The notes beneath the pieces are model-generated. The model was given only the letters and a program-made list of their open reading frames with translations. It ran no database searches and was not told where the DNA came from. From positions 1 through 48,138 of IMG/VR virus record IMGVR_UViG_3300033151_000069: 48,138 nt of DNA; one strand, 5' to 3'. The DNA is from a virus. Positions 41,488 to 48,138 of this stretch are shown in pieces. Position 1 is the stretch's first letter. Each line of letters starts with the position of its first letter. Position numbers and translations under genes: made by a program.

Positions 41488-41989
41488 TGTGTGCTCCAAA
41501 TGATTTATGTCTTCCACCAGGCTGAACCTTGATTTCCGGAATGTTATAGTATGTAATATCTTCACCTACATACATCTTAGGTCTTGATGCTGTTGCCCAA
41601 CCTGTCTTAGTTTCTTGTAATCTAACTTCAACTACAGGCAGGTTTAACTCTATACACGCTCTAAAGATGTGGTGTGCCATGTTCTCTGCTGTTGGGTTAT
41701 AGTCAACCTCAATCATTCTCAAAGGAACAACTTGTAGCATTGCTTTATAGTGGTTAACTAACACATCTTCCACATGGAACATATAGGAGTGATCCCATGC
41801 TTCAAACAAGTGGCTAAGTCTGTCTTTAACCTCACCAAAGTCCATTACCATGCCGTCTGGGTTTAGGTGTTCTGACTCTAACACCACCTCTGCTAAATAA
41901 CTATGCCCATGGATAGAGTGACACTTTTGACTATAACTAGTCACCAATCTATGTGCTGTCTCAAATTTAAACTGTTTTGTAGCTAACAT
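41480..41989 (-). CDS. queD: 6-carboxy-tetrahydropterin synthase QueD
   Basis: The 169-residue enzyme has the T-fold signature. Zinc ligands are H13 in F-E-T-A-H-R-L and H27 and H29 in C-H-S-I-H-G-H-S, with catalytic C23. V-M-D-F-G-E-V, W-D-H-S and Y-N-P-T-A-E-N follow in family order. It makes carboxy-tetrahydropterin from dihydroneopterin triphosphate for QueE. Its start shares a base with the queF stop, and its stop overlaps queE. Confidence 0.95.
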   Translation of the reverse strand: MLATKQFKFETAHRLVTSYSQKCHSIHGHSYLAEVVLESEHLNPDGMVMDFGEVKDRLSHLFEAWDHSYMFHVEDVLVNHYKAMLQVVPLRMIEVDYNPTAENMAHHIFRACIELNLPVVEVRLQETKTGWATASRPKMYVGEDITYYNIPEIKVQPGGRHKSFGAHNE

Positions 41990-42411
41990 TATATCTGCCT
42001 TTCACTGTCTATTTCAACTACTGTTGTCACATTACCTCTTGGTGCAGGTGACATTGTTACTTTCAACATCTTAGGTTTCAGTTTCTTGTTGAACCACTTG
42101 TAGATATCTTGTGTAACATCCTCATGACTAATGTGTTGGTTATCATAGTGATTGATAAACAACTTAGCACTCTTTAGTTCCATTGTATGCTTGTTTGGTA
42201 CATATTTGATAGTGACAGTACCTGTATCCCTGTAACCGCTAAGTGGGCATAATGCTGTCCACTCAGGAAACTCCATTGTAACCAATGCAGCAAACTTGTA
42301 ACCTACTTTCCAGGCAACTAAGTCAGTTTTAGGATTGAAATTTGCTACAATTTCTTTCCCATACTTGTGACCATCTTTGTCACTTCTTTCTTTTCCAAAC
42401 TCTGTACTCAT
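41989..42411 (-). CDS. queF: preQ0 reductase QueF (makes preQ1)
   Basis: The 140-residue protein has the unimodular QueF layout. The nucleophile C55 lies in T-A-L-C-P-L, with D62 in Y-R-D-T seven residues later. The motif M-E-L-K-S-A-K-L (E78) and the downstream H-I-S-H-E-D-V follow. QueF uses NADPH to reduce the nitrile of preQ0 to the aminomethyl of preQ1. QueF-like amidinotransferases share the Cys, so an amidine product cannot be excluded from sequence alone. The presence of QueF, without other modifying enzymes that I recognise, points to preQ1 in phage DNA. Confidence 0.9.
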   Translation of the reverse strand: MSTEFGKERSDKDGHKYGKEIVANFNPKTDLVAWKVGYKFAALVTMEFPEWTALCPLSGYRDTGTVTIKYVPNKHTMELKSAKLFINHYDNQHISHEDVTQDIYKWFNKKLKPKMLKVTMSPAPRGNVTTVVEIDSERQI

Positions 42412-42665
42412 CCTAGAACCTTTCTTCTTGCTAACTCTTCTTTTGCATAGTACAAGTTCATGTGAGCCTTACCCACAAGTTCATACCTGATATCATAGTC
42501 AACTACATCACTGCCTCTAATCAAGTCCATGATTGTCTTTACATCTTCTTTAGCATACTTGACTCTTTGTTTTACAGTCCTGAGTGACTCTTGACAACTT
42601 GTGTCTGTTGTTGCTATACCTCTTCTTTTTTGTCTTTTCTTTCTACCTAGTACTTTCTTACTCAT
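42408..42665 (-). CDS. Small basic protein, 85 aa
   Basis: This starts at the ATG at 42665, with GGGAGG at six bases; a longer frame from 42707 lacks a good site. The first 20 residues are very basic (K-K-V-L-G-R-K-K-R-Q-K-R-R-G), like a nucleic-acid-binding tail. The rest is a helical hairpin (Y-A-K-E-D-V-K-T-I-M-D). It overlaps the PRTase-like gene by eight bases and queF by four. It might bind DNA or RNA. The function is unknown. Confidence 0.72.
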   Translation of the reverse strand: MSKKVLGRKKRQKRRGIATTDTSCQESLRTVKQRVKYAKEDVKTIMDLIRGSDVVDYDIRYELVGKAHMNLYYAKEELARRKVLG

Positions 42666-43020
42666 AATTTGCCTCCCAGCTAAATGTAATATAGTCCTCA
42701 GTGTCAACTATCAAACCTACAAAGTCTGCTAAGCCTAAACTGGACTCCTTCTGAACTAACACTGCTCTGTGGACGTTAGGCCCAACAGATAGAACAGTGT
42801 TACTAGAATCCTCAATGTCATCTACAAACAAATCCTCAGGTGTTAACCACACTAAGGCTTGTTTATTGTCTACAATTACTACAGGCACATCTAAATGATA
42901 TGCCAACTTCTGTGCTATAGCTAACCCACCTCTGCCTATGGTTACAACTCTCTTGTAACCATCTGAGGCTATTTGTGCCTTTAAGAGTTGGTATGCTTTT
43001 GCTTCATTAATTTTCATTCG
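42658..43020 (-). CDS. Phosphoribosyltransferase-like protein
   Basis: This is 120 residues from the ATG at 43020, chosen for its upstream AAGGATTCCGA. It has the type I PRTase layout: V-V-T-I-G-R-G-G-L-A near residue 25, and the PRPP loop at 63-74, L-F-V-D-D-I-E-D-S-S-N-T. The enzyme would bind PRPP and a base, as nucleotide salvage enzymes do, but the fold is small and the substrate is unknown. The D-D-I-E-D motif, instead of the usual pattern with D-T-G, suggests altered or lost PRPP binding. It lies near queF, so a link to deazaguanine handling can be imagined. Confidence 0.72.
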   Translation of the reverse strand, partial: RMKINEAKAYQLLKAQIASDGYKRVVTIGRGGLAIAQKLAYHLDVPVVIVDNKQALVWLTPEDLFVDDIEDSSNTVLSVGPNVHRAVLVQKESSLGLADFVGLIVDTEDYITFSWEANYE

Positions 43021-43981
43021 GAATCCTTGGATCACCTTCTGGGTAAGTCTCCATAACACCTGGGCCATCTATCAATACATCTTCCTCAGGTGGTTGCCAT
43101 AATGTTAGTTCCCCCATATCATTAAGTTGGTTCATGTTCACCAACTGCATTGTTACTACTGCTTCTGCTCTGGACTTACCAGTTCTACTGAACTCGCCAA
43201 CAACAACTTCCCATAGTGCATCTTTTGTAGTTAAACCATCTAGAAGTTTGATTGCCTTCTTAGGCCCAATGCCTTTAACACCTTCAATACCATCAGCAGT
43301 ATCACCTTCCAAACATTGTTGGAATGGAAACTTAAATGCATCTGCATCTGTGAATGATACCCACTTCATAGGTATGTTATACTTTGATGACTCATAGTAG
43401 TTTAGGTGTAAACCAGCACAACCTCTAAGTACATCTTTATCAACTGCACACAGTACAGCCTCAGTACCTAGTTGTTTCTTTCTCCATACAACATAGTCAT
43501 CAGCTTCAATCTCTGAGTGTATCATAGCAACATCATACTCATCTACTGCCATTTTCTTTAGGTCTCTTAGTCCCACAGGATATCTAGTTGACTTTCTGTT
43601 TGACTTATACCCAGGATCTACATCATATCTAAAGTTTTTACCTGAGGTGAAGTGTAGTTCAACTGAAGCACAACCTGTTAAGTATACCAAGTTTGCTACT
43701 TTACCTTTAACTGCTTCAAAGGCTTTGTCTAACTCAATTCTCCAAATGCTATTTGTTTCAGCATCATAGTTATCATGCCCAGTTAGTTTGTCATGCTCAC
43801 CTGGGGCATAATGCCAACCTGGCAGGATCTCTTCTGGAAACTCATACACTGATGCTACTGAGTACACAATAGTATCAGCATCTATGATAAGTATCTTCTT
43901 GTTTAGTTCAGCTGGTTTAGGTGTCCCAGGTATTGTGCTGTGGTCTTTTCCTACTGCTTCTTCTTCTTTAAAAAGTGCCAT
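43007..43981 (-). CDS. 5'-3' exonuclease / flap endonuclease
   Basis: The 324-residue protein is a T5-type 5' nuclease. It has D34 and D36 in I-I-D-A-D and acidic residues in A-V-D-K-D. The helix-hairpin-helix G-V-K-G-I-G-P-K-K-A binds DNA. It would remove RNA primers and flaps next to the DNA polymerase gene and open ends during recombination. The first seven residues are almost the same as in the protein of 46348-46851 (M-A-L-F-K-E). It overlaps the next gene by 14 bases. Confidence 0.87.
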   Translation of the reverse strand: MALFKEEEAVGKDHSTIPGTPKPAELNKKILIIDADTIVYSVASVYEFPEEILPGWHYAPGEHDKLTGHDNYDAETNSIWRIELDKAFEAVKGKVANLVYLTGCASVELHFTSGKNFRYDVDPGYKSNRKSTRYPVGLRDLKKMAVDEYDVAMIHSEIEADDYVVWRKKQLGTEAVLCAVDKDVLRGCAGLHLNYYESSKYNIPMKWVSFTDADAFKFPFQQCLEGDTADGIEGVKGIGPKKAIKLLDGLTTKDALWEVVVGEFSRTGKSRAEAVVTMQLVNMNQLNDMGELTLWQPPEEDVLIDGPGVMETYPEGDPRIPNEN

Positions 43982-44366
43982 CTGTAATTTCCTTTTCTAG
44001 GTCTGCTAGATGTTTAATTTTCTTAGTCATCTCCATTATGAAGAGACAGTTTGTTGCTATATTAGCCCAGTGGTCAGAACCCATGTCAGGATCATACTGC
44101 TCACCTTGCATTGCTGCACTGTAGTGTCTACCTACTGCTGCCTTGTAGCGTTCTAATGTTTCAGGTGTAGCAGAATCTAACCAATTCTGTTCAGGATTTG
44201 GATATTTCTGCTCACCTAAAGTAATAACAGCAACTACTTGATCTAATGCACTAAATGGCAGTAGGTCATATCTTAGTTTGCCTGCATCATGCTTCACGGG
44301 GTTACTCTTAGGTTTGACTGAGGCTTTTCTCTCAGCCAATTTACTTTGTTCATATACTGTTTGCAT
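43968..44366 (-). CDS. dATP/dGTP pyrophosphohydrolase-type protein (DUF5664)
   Basis: The 132-residue protein matches the phage dATP/dGTP diphosphohydrolase family. It has K-H-D-A-G-K-L-R-Y-D-L-L-P at the start, then L-G-E-Q-K-Y-P-N-P and N-W, then R-H-Y-S-A-A-M-Q-G-E, and D-P-D-M-G-S-D-H-W-A-N. The acidic residues of the last two bind metal. Members of the family hydrolyse dNTPs, including the dATP-removing enzyme of diaminopurine phages. Here it may remove standard dNTP or keep the pool suited to modified synthesis. The exact substrate cannot be read from sequence. It overlaps the polymerase gene by 17 bases. Confidence 0.78.
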   Translation of the reverse strand: MQTVYEQSKLAERKASVKPKSNPVKHDAGKLRYDLLPFSALDQVVAVITLGEQKYPNPEQNWLDSATPETLERYKAAVGRHYSAAMQGEQYDPDMGSDHWANIATNCLFIMEMTKKIKHLADLEKEITDGTF

Positions 44367-46344
44367 GTCTAAATTCCTCCTCTAGTTCTCTAGTCATCAT
44401 ATAATATTCCTCTAAGACACCTGAGTGTTTAAGATTCTTTTCATACTCCAAATCCTCCCAGTTGTTACCTACATAGTAATCAACAGGCATTGGAACATCA
44501 GTTAAGGCACATTGTGAGGTAATCACAAACCAAGCCTTTTGAAAGCACAGTGCAACATTGTAACTAATACGCTTATACACAGCACTATCATTAGGTAAAT
44601 CAACCAAGATACTATCATGAACCTCATTAACCACATAACCTACTCCTTCTAGCACCTTATACTTCATAATATAATGTATAGCAAGTTTAAAGATTTCTGA
44701 TGCTGTACCTGATACTTCAATGTTATTCAAGTCAGTGTAGTTCTTAGCTACATACTTTCTACCACTTGATGTCTCACCATCTAAGTCACCATGATTTGCC
44801 CTTCTAGCATTAACCTTGTGCCACTCTTTAATGTCACTGAAAATGTTCTTCCAGTTTGTGAGAATCTCTTTGTTAACTTCATCTTCAAACCATACACCTG
44901 CCAACTTACATACTGTCTGCTGGAAGTTTGCTGCACCTCCACCATATAACAAAAGGAAGTTACATTGCTTAGCAACAAATCTAGGTGTGATACCTTCTGG
45001 TAATGCACTCATATCAATGTTTAGGTTATCACCTACAAATGTGTGTAAGTCAACCCCCTTCTTCAATGACTTATACATATTCATCTCAGGCAGTTTAGCA
45101 CAGATGACTCTTAGTTCTACTTGAGCATAATCCAGGTATAGCAATGTTCTATCACTATCCTCTGGGAAACCAAACTGTGACTTCATCTCTCTAGGCCATT
45201 GTGTTAGGTTTTCATCTTGTTGCTGTACCCTACCATTAATAGCGTGAGGTGAACCATGAAACTGAATTCTGTTATCTAAGTTGATTGCTGCAAGTGTTCT
45301 ATCATTGAAGTTCAATCTTTTCAGTGCCTTCCGCTTAGCTAAGATGGTCAAGGCTATTTGCCCTGTTTTCTTCTTATGCTCATAGTTAGGTTCTATTAAA
45401 GGTTTCTCCCAGTACTCCTTCTCTCCATTAGTGAACTTGACACCTTTCATCATCTTTGCTAATGTGATAGCATCTGTTGTATAGTCAGACGCTTCCCAAA
45501 ATTGATGTACTTCTGTATTGAGTTTCACATTCTTAGTGACTCCCTCTACTCCATTAGGTCTGTGTGCTATCATCATCAATGTAAGTTCATCTGATGTGTT
45601 CTCTAATCCAAGCACAAGTCTAACCTGCTTGTAACTATTAACATTCAATCCTGAAGGTAACTCTCTAGTCAGGTTCATGACTTTAATGTTATCACTATCT
45701 CTTAGTGCTTTTAACTTCACTAAGTCAATAGGACAACCCTTAGCATAGAAGATAGTTTGATACTCTGCTGTCTTGATATCTAAATCATAGACAAACATAT
45801 TCTGAGCATCTTTAACATCATTCCATACTTCTGCTAGGTAATAAACATCAATCGCAGCATAGAGTAGTTGGTCTTCTGTTAAAGCTACTCTAGGTTTTTT
45901 CGCTGTAACCTCAAATGACTTCTGAAGTTCATCTTTGTTCAGACCTGCATCAGCATAAGGGTCATTCCCTAGTGTTTGTGCCATTACATTATCTAAACTG
46001 AACTTGCCATACTCAGGTCTAATTAATCTACTTGCATAGAATGTATCATCCCATCTTTTAGGCAGTTCAAAACTATCACCTAAATCTGCTTGGAAACAGA
46101 ATAAGTCATACAGAAAATTGTGTCCTACAAGATGATGCTCTTTAAGTATGTCCCAGATTACTTCTACACCTGGTCGTGCTTCTTTCACATCATATAGTAA
46201 TGCTTGTTCCATGCCTTCTTGGAAAACTTGGATAAGTCTAATTTCTGAGTAGAATTGTTCTGTTTCTGTATCAACCATTACAGGTTTAGTTGGGTCTAAT
46301 GTTAGTAGGTCCCCTATGGAACCCACTCTATGAATGGGTTGCAT
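44350..46344 (-). CDS. DNA polymerase, family A
   Basis: The 664-residue protein has both activities. The 3'-5' exonuclease domain has D25 and E27 in V-D-T-E-T and a later Asp in H-N-F-L-Y-D. The polymerase has motif A L-D-Y-A-Q-V-E-L-R (near 402), motif B K-Q-C-N-F-L-L-L-Y-G (near 458), and motif C V-H-D-S (near 573). It is the replicative polymerase of the phage and copies the template primed by the primase-helicase. It starts three bases after the upstream stop. Confidence 0.95.
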   Translation of the reverse strand: MQPIHRVGSIGDLLTLDPTKPVMVDTETEQFYSEIRLIQVFQEGMEQALLYDVKEARPGVEVIWDILKEHHLVGHNFLYDLFCFQADLGDSFELPKRWDDTFYASRLIRPEYGKFSLDNVMAQTLGNDPYADAGLNKDELQKSFEVTAKKPRVALTEDQLLYAAIDVYYLAEVWNDVKDAQNMFVYDLDIKTAEYQTIFYAKGCPIDLVKLKALRDSDNIKVMNLTRELPSGLNVNSYKQVRLVLGLENTSDELTLMMIAHRPNGVEGVTKNVKLNTEVHQFWEASDYTTDAITLAKMMKGVKFTNGEKEYWEKPLIEPNYEHKKKTGQIALTILAKRKALKRLNFNDRTLAAINLDNRIQFHGSPHAINGRVQQQDENLTQWPREMKSQFGFPEDSDRTLLYLDYAQVELRVICAKLPEMNMYKSLKKGVDLHTFVGDNLNIDMSALPEGITPRFVAKQCNFLLLYGGGAANFQQTVCKLAGVWFEDEVNKEILTNWKNIFSDIKEWHKVNARRANHGDLDGETSSGRKYVAKNYTDLNNIEVSGTASEIFKLAIHYIMKYKVLEGVGYVVNEVHDSILVDLPNDSAVYKRISYNVALCFQKAWFVITSQCALTDVPMPVDYYVGNNWEDLEYEKNLKHSGVLEEYYMMTRELEEEFRHANSI

Positions 46345-46347
46345 GAC

Positions 46348-46851
46348 TTAAACCTTTGGCCCAGATTTAGCTGGAGATTTAGTTGGTTGTGCTGCAGATT
46401 CTGATCCTGCAACTGTTGCCTTACCTTGAAGTTCAAGCACCTTAGAGTTAAGGCTAGCAATAGCATCTGTTTCAGCGTTAATCTTAAAGAGATCCCAAGC
46501 ATAGTATCTTACTTTCTTACCTTTAATTAAGTCACCACGATTGATTGTCTTTTCAAGACGATATAGCTCACCTATGTTAAATGCACCCTCATGGAACTTG
46601 TTCTCAAGAACTGTTCTAGGAATGAAGTTAATTGGTACTGCTGTAGAAATCATCTCATCTACTGATGAAGCGTTCAAGTTGACTTTCAGACCTTCTGAGA
46701 TGATAAATTCACCATACTCATCTGATGTTCTTGTCTCTGTTGAAAAGAAGTAAAAACCAATGCTGTCACCTTTGTTAGGTGTAAGTTCACTCAAATCTTT
46801 TTGCTCAAAAATACCACTCTGCTCTACTTTGTCTTCTTTAAATAATGCCAT
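46348..46851 (-). CDS. Probable single-stranded DNA-binding or polymerase accessory protein
   Basis: The 167-residue protein has no recognised family. A beta-rich core (I-G-F-Y-F-F-S-T-E, F-I-I-S-E-G-L-K) is followed by a Ser/Ala/Pro/Lys-rich flexible tail (S-A-A-Q-P-T-K-S-P-A-K). A core with a flexible tail fits an SSB. The first gene of the operon, it lies just ahead of the polymerase gene. The N-terminal M-A-L-F-K-E recurs in the 5' nuclease. It is preceded by a structured leader. Confidence 0.62.
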   Translation of the reverse strand: MALFKEDKVEQSGIFEQKDLSELTPNKGDSIGFYFFSTETRTSDEYGEFIISEGLKVNLNASSVDEMISTAVPINFIPRTVLENKFHEGAFNIGELYRLEKTINRGDLIKGKKVRYYAWDLFKINAETDAIASLNSKVLELQGKATVAGSESAAQPTKSPAKSGPKV

Positions 46852-46948
46852 TATATATCCTTTTAAAATATATTAACTACTAGGGATTCTTTCCCGTTCT
46901 CAGGTTCTTCACCTTGTTAACTCACTTGAGCACCTATTATTATTTGGA

Positions 46949-47008
46949 GGGCAGGCCACATCTTAATCATTGTCCATAAAGGTAAGAATTTCTTTACCAA
47001 GCCTGCCC
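46949..47008 (-). promoter_or_regulatory. Structured 5' leader with nested hairpin
   Basis: GGGCAGGC (46949-46956) pairs with GCCTGCCC (47001-47008). Inside, GGTAA (46981-46985) pairs with TTACC (46994-46998). In the minus-strand transcript this is an outer stem with an inner hairpin. It lies about 100 bases before the start at 46851. Downstream AGGT-GAAGA-ACCT and GGG-AAAGAAT-CCC hairpins follow. It could be an attenuator, an RNA-stability element or a metabolite-sensing leader. I could not match it to a known preQ1 riboswitch. Confidence 0.55.
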
Positions 47009-47045
47009 CTGAAATAATAATTTCATTATATTTTTAATGTAATCA

Positions 47046-47054
47046 ATTATATCA
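47046..47054 (-). promoter_or_regulatory. Extended -10 promoter for the polymerase/deazaguanine operon
   Basis: TG-A-TATAAT lies on the minus strand (TATAAT at 47046-47051). The -35 is poor. It lies between the terminal inverted repeat of the ligase operon and the structured leader. The whole run of overlapping genes from 46851 to 36914 has no other clear promoter. Confidence 0.5.
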
Positions 47055-47078
47055 TAATTATATTAATTTAACCTTAAG

Positions 47079-47126
47079 AACTAAGGAAAATGCAAAAAGA
47101 TTTTAAAAGATTTGCATTCCTTAGTT
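47079..47126 (-). terminator. Inverted repeat at the end of the ligase operon (terminator candidate)
   Basis: AACTAAGG (47079-47086) pairs with CCTTAGTT (47119-47126). After a 2-base bulge, AATGCAAA (47089-47096) pairs with TTTGCATT (47111-47118). The repeat starts one base after the ligase stop. No T-run follows, so it may block reading by structure or be a partner of a host factor. Confidence 0.6.
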
Positions 47127-47127
47127 G

Positions 47128-47985
47128 TCATGATATATCTGCTATTGTTTTGTCCTCACGGACACACTTAATGATGGGTTGGATGTAAGTGTCATCTATA
47201 CGCTCATACTCTATTTCTATGACTTTACCCACCCAAAAAGAATAACCATGACCTCTGTCAGCATCTGATAGGCCTGAACCTACCCAAACTCGTCTGCCTG
47301 CACTGTCTTGAAGTAGGAGAGCACCTATACTATTTTCATACTTACCTGTTCCATCCTTAATATCTAAGCAGATTAGGTCAGCAGTCAATCTAGGTTTGAG
47401 TTTAATAATATCATTAGTTCTCTTACCTGGTTGATACTTATGACTAGGTGCCTTTAGCATTGAACCCTCATAGCCTTGCTTTACCCACTTTTGAGTTATC
47501 TCTTCTGCCTCCTCTAGTGTTGCTACATAGTGCTGAACAGGTACCTTAAACCACCCATTAGCCCACCCAAACACCTTATTGACTAACTGTAACCTTGTTT
47601 CAAAGGAGTGAGGACTATCAACTGCATCTAAGACACGGAATATATCCTTCTCAGGGTCACCTGGTGTGTAAATGTCTTTAGCATAGTTAGTTCTGTAAGT
47701 GGTCATGATGGCAGACTTACCCCTGTCACCTAAGAAACCATCACAGTTATAGTTATACTCACACTCAATGTGAAAACTAAATAATGCCCTATTCATAATG
47801 AAGTCAGCAAGTCCTGCTAAGTAGAAAGGTTTTCCACCTGATGTCCACATCTCAACCTTGTTAGGTGCTGTGTACTTAACCTGCACATAGAACCCATCAT
47901 ACTTCTTAGACATATAGTATGGACCATTGACTAACTTACTCTTAGCAATGTTCTTTAAATCCTTACCTTTGTTCTGCTCTACCAT
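47128..47985 (-). CDS. ATP-dependent DNA ligase
   Basis: The 285-residue protein has the nucleotidyl-transferase fold. The adenylated Lys28 lies in K-Y-D-G, followed by H-I-E-C-E-Y (metal-binding Glu), E-G-S-M-L-K near residue 180 (motif IV) and I-I-K-L-K-P near 200 (motif V). A C-terminal OB region with W-V-G-S-G-L-S follows. It seals nicks in phage DNA after the 5' nuclease and polymerase. The length is in the range of small phage ligases. It is the last gene of the operon that starts at 5231 and crosses the map joint. Confidence 0.92.
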   Translation of the reverse strand: MVEQNKGKDLKNIAKSKLVNGPYYMSKKYDGFYVQVKYTAPNKVEMWTSGGKPFYLAGLADFIMNRALFSFHIECEYNYNCDGFLGDRGKSAIMTTYRTNYAKDIYTPGDPEKDIFRVLDAVDSPHSFETRLQLVNKVFGWANGWFKVPVQHYVATLEEAEEITQKWVKQGYEGSMLKAPSHKYQPGKRTNDIIKLKPRLTADLICLDIKDGTGKYENSIGALLLQDSAGRRVWVGSGLSDADRGHGYSFWVGKVIEIEYERIDDTYIQPIIKCVREDKTIADIS

Positions 47986-48138
47986 AATCTTGCTCCTATT
48001 GCTACTAGTGCAAAGATTCCTAAACCTATAATAGCTAAGTCAGTTAAGATCTCAGACCAGTATAACTTCTCTGTGTAGTGGGCCATCCATCTCATCTTCT
48101 TGAGTTTAGTTTTAATCTTGTTCTTCATTACTTGTCCT
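47816..48138. repeat. Right copy of the 323-bp terminal direct repeat
   Basis: These 323 bases align gap-free with positions 1-323 at seven mismatches. They hold the start of the ligase gene and most of the membrane-protein gene. On a circular map the two copies coincide. Confidence 0.9.
47979..48138 (-). CDS. Small membrane protein, right-end copy (5' end lies in the left copy)
   Basis: This is the same gene as 164-439. The internal ATG at 48128 gives a 49-residue form fully inside the window; the longer form starts beyond the right edge. The only difference from the left copy is a silent change (GGG to GGT for a Gly). The stop overlaps the ligase start in ATGGTAG. A basic stretch followed by one membrane span is conserved. 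Confidence 0.62.
   Translation of the reverse strand, partial: GQVMKNKIKTKLKKMRWMAHYTEKLYWSEILTDLAIIGLGIFALVAIGARLW

Noticed and set aside
43007-44366. Overlaps between adjacent genes as possible frameshift or assembly errors
   Set aside because: Overlaps of 4-17 bases with sensible ribosome sites recur through the whole operon and are normal translational coupling.
46852-47045. preQ1 riboswitch in the leader of the deazaguanine operon
   Set aside because: The leader is structured, but its sequence does not match the preQ1-I or preQ1-II patterns I know. Kept as an unclassified leader.
1-48138. Lysogeny or plasmid maintenance genes (integrase, ParA, ParB, Rep)
   Set aside because: No integrase motif and no ParA Walker or full ParB protein was seen. 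The ParB-like segment in the giant virion protein is not enough to call a partition gene.

Overview
This window is best read as an essentially complete genome of a lytic, short-tailed (podovirus-like) double-stranded DNA phage of about 47.8 kb. The first 323 bases recur as the last 323 with seven mismatches. The leftward operon running off position 1 (primase, helicase, exonuclease, small membrane protein, ligase) continues without a break into the ligase gene at the right end, so the map is circular or terminally redundant. The sequence is AT-rich. Its promoters match bacterial sigma-70 consensus (TTGACA, 17 bases, TATAAT, often with an extended TGn) and its starts carry AGGAG-type ribosome sites. 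This, with a lipoprotein signal and a chromosomal-type parS site, suggests a Gram-negative (probably gammaproteobacterial) host that has a ParABS system. This is an inference.

Layout. Minus strand 1-5168: replication genes (DnaQ-like exonuclease, SF1 helicase, primase-helicase) ending in ligase across the map joint. Minus strand 5276-8643: a tight operon of small early genes with an HTH protein and an HNH nuclease. 8811-9437 and 9839-10123: two single-gene units, each with a consensus promoter. 10124-11026: about 900 bases without a gene, changing abruptly from a G/T-rich, C-poor strand to a C/A-rich, G-poor strand around a GC-rich island, with a perfect 16-base parS palindrome at 10973-10988. 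11027-13278: terminase genes on the minus strand. 13473-36420: the virion module on the plus strand (scaffold, capsid, decoration, envelope-type proteins, connector, collagen-like fibre, polyglycine-rich adhesin, collar fibre, nozzle, ejection proteins including a peptidoglycan peptidase, portal, 1587-residue internal protein). 36496-46851 minus strand: a long overlapping operon with DNA polymerase A, 5' nuclease, pyrophosphohydrolase, a complete GTP-to-preQ1 pathway (FolE, QueD, QueE, QueC, QueF), the DNA transglycosylase DpdA, a DEAH-type helicase and a VRR-NUC nuclease.

How it works together. The virion would inject DNA with the ejection proteins and the giant internal protein. Early minus-strand units run from near-consensus host promoters, several with TGTTATAA dyads on the -10 that look like operators. 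The FolE-QueD-QueE-QueC-QueF-DpdA set predicts that guanines in the phage DNA are replaced by a 7-deazaguanine, most likely preQ1, as protection against host nucleases. The parS site next to the terminase suggests that host ParB is loaded on phage DNA; no phage ParA or ParB was seen. No integrase, tRNA, CRISPR array or insertion sequence was found, and there is no classical holin-endolysin cassette.
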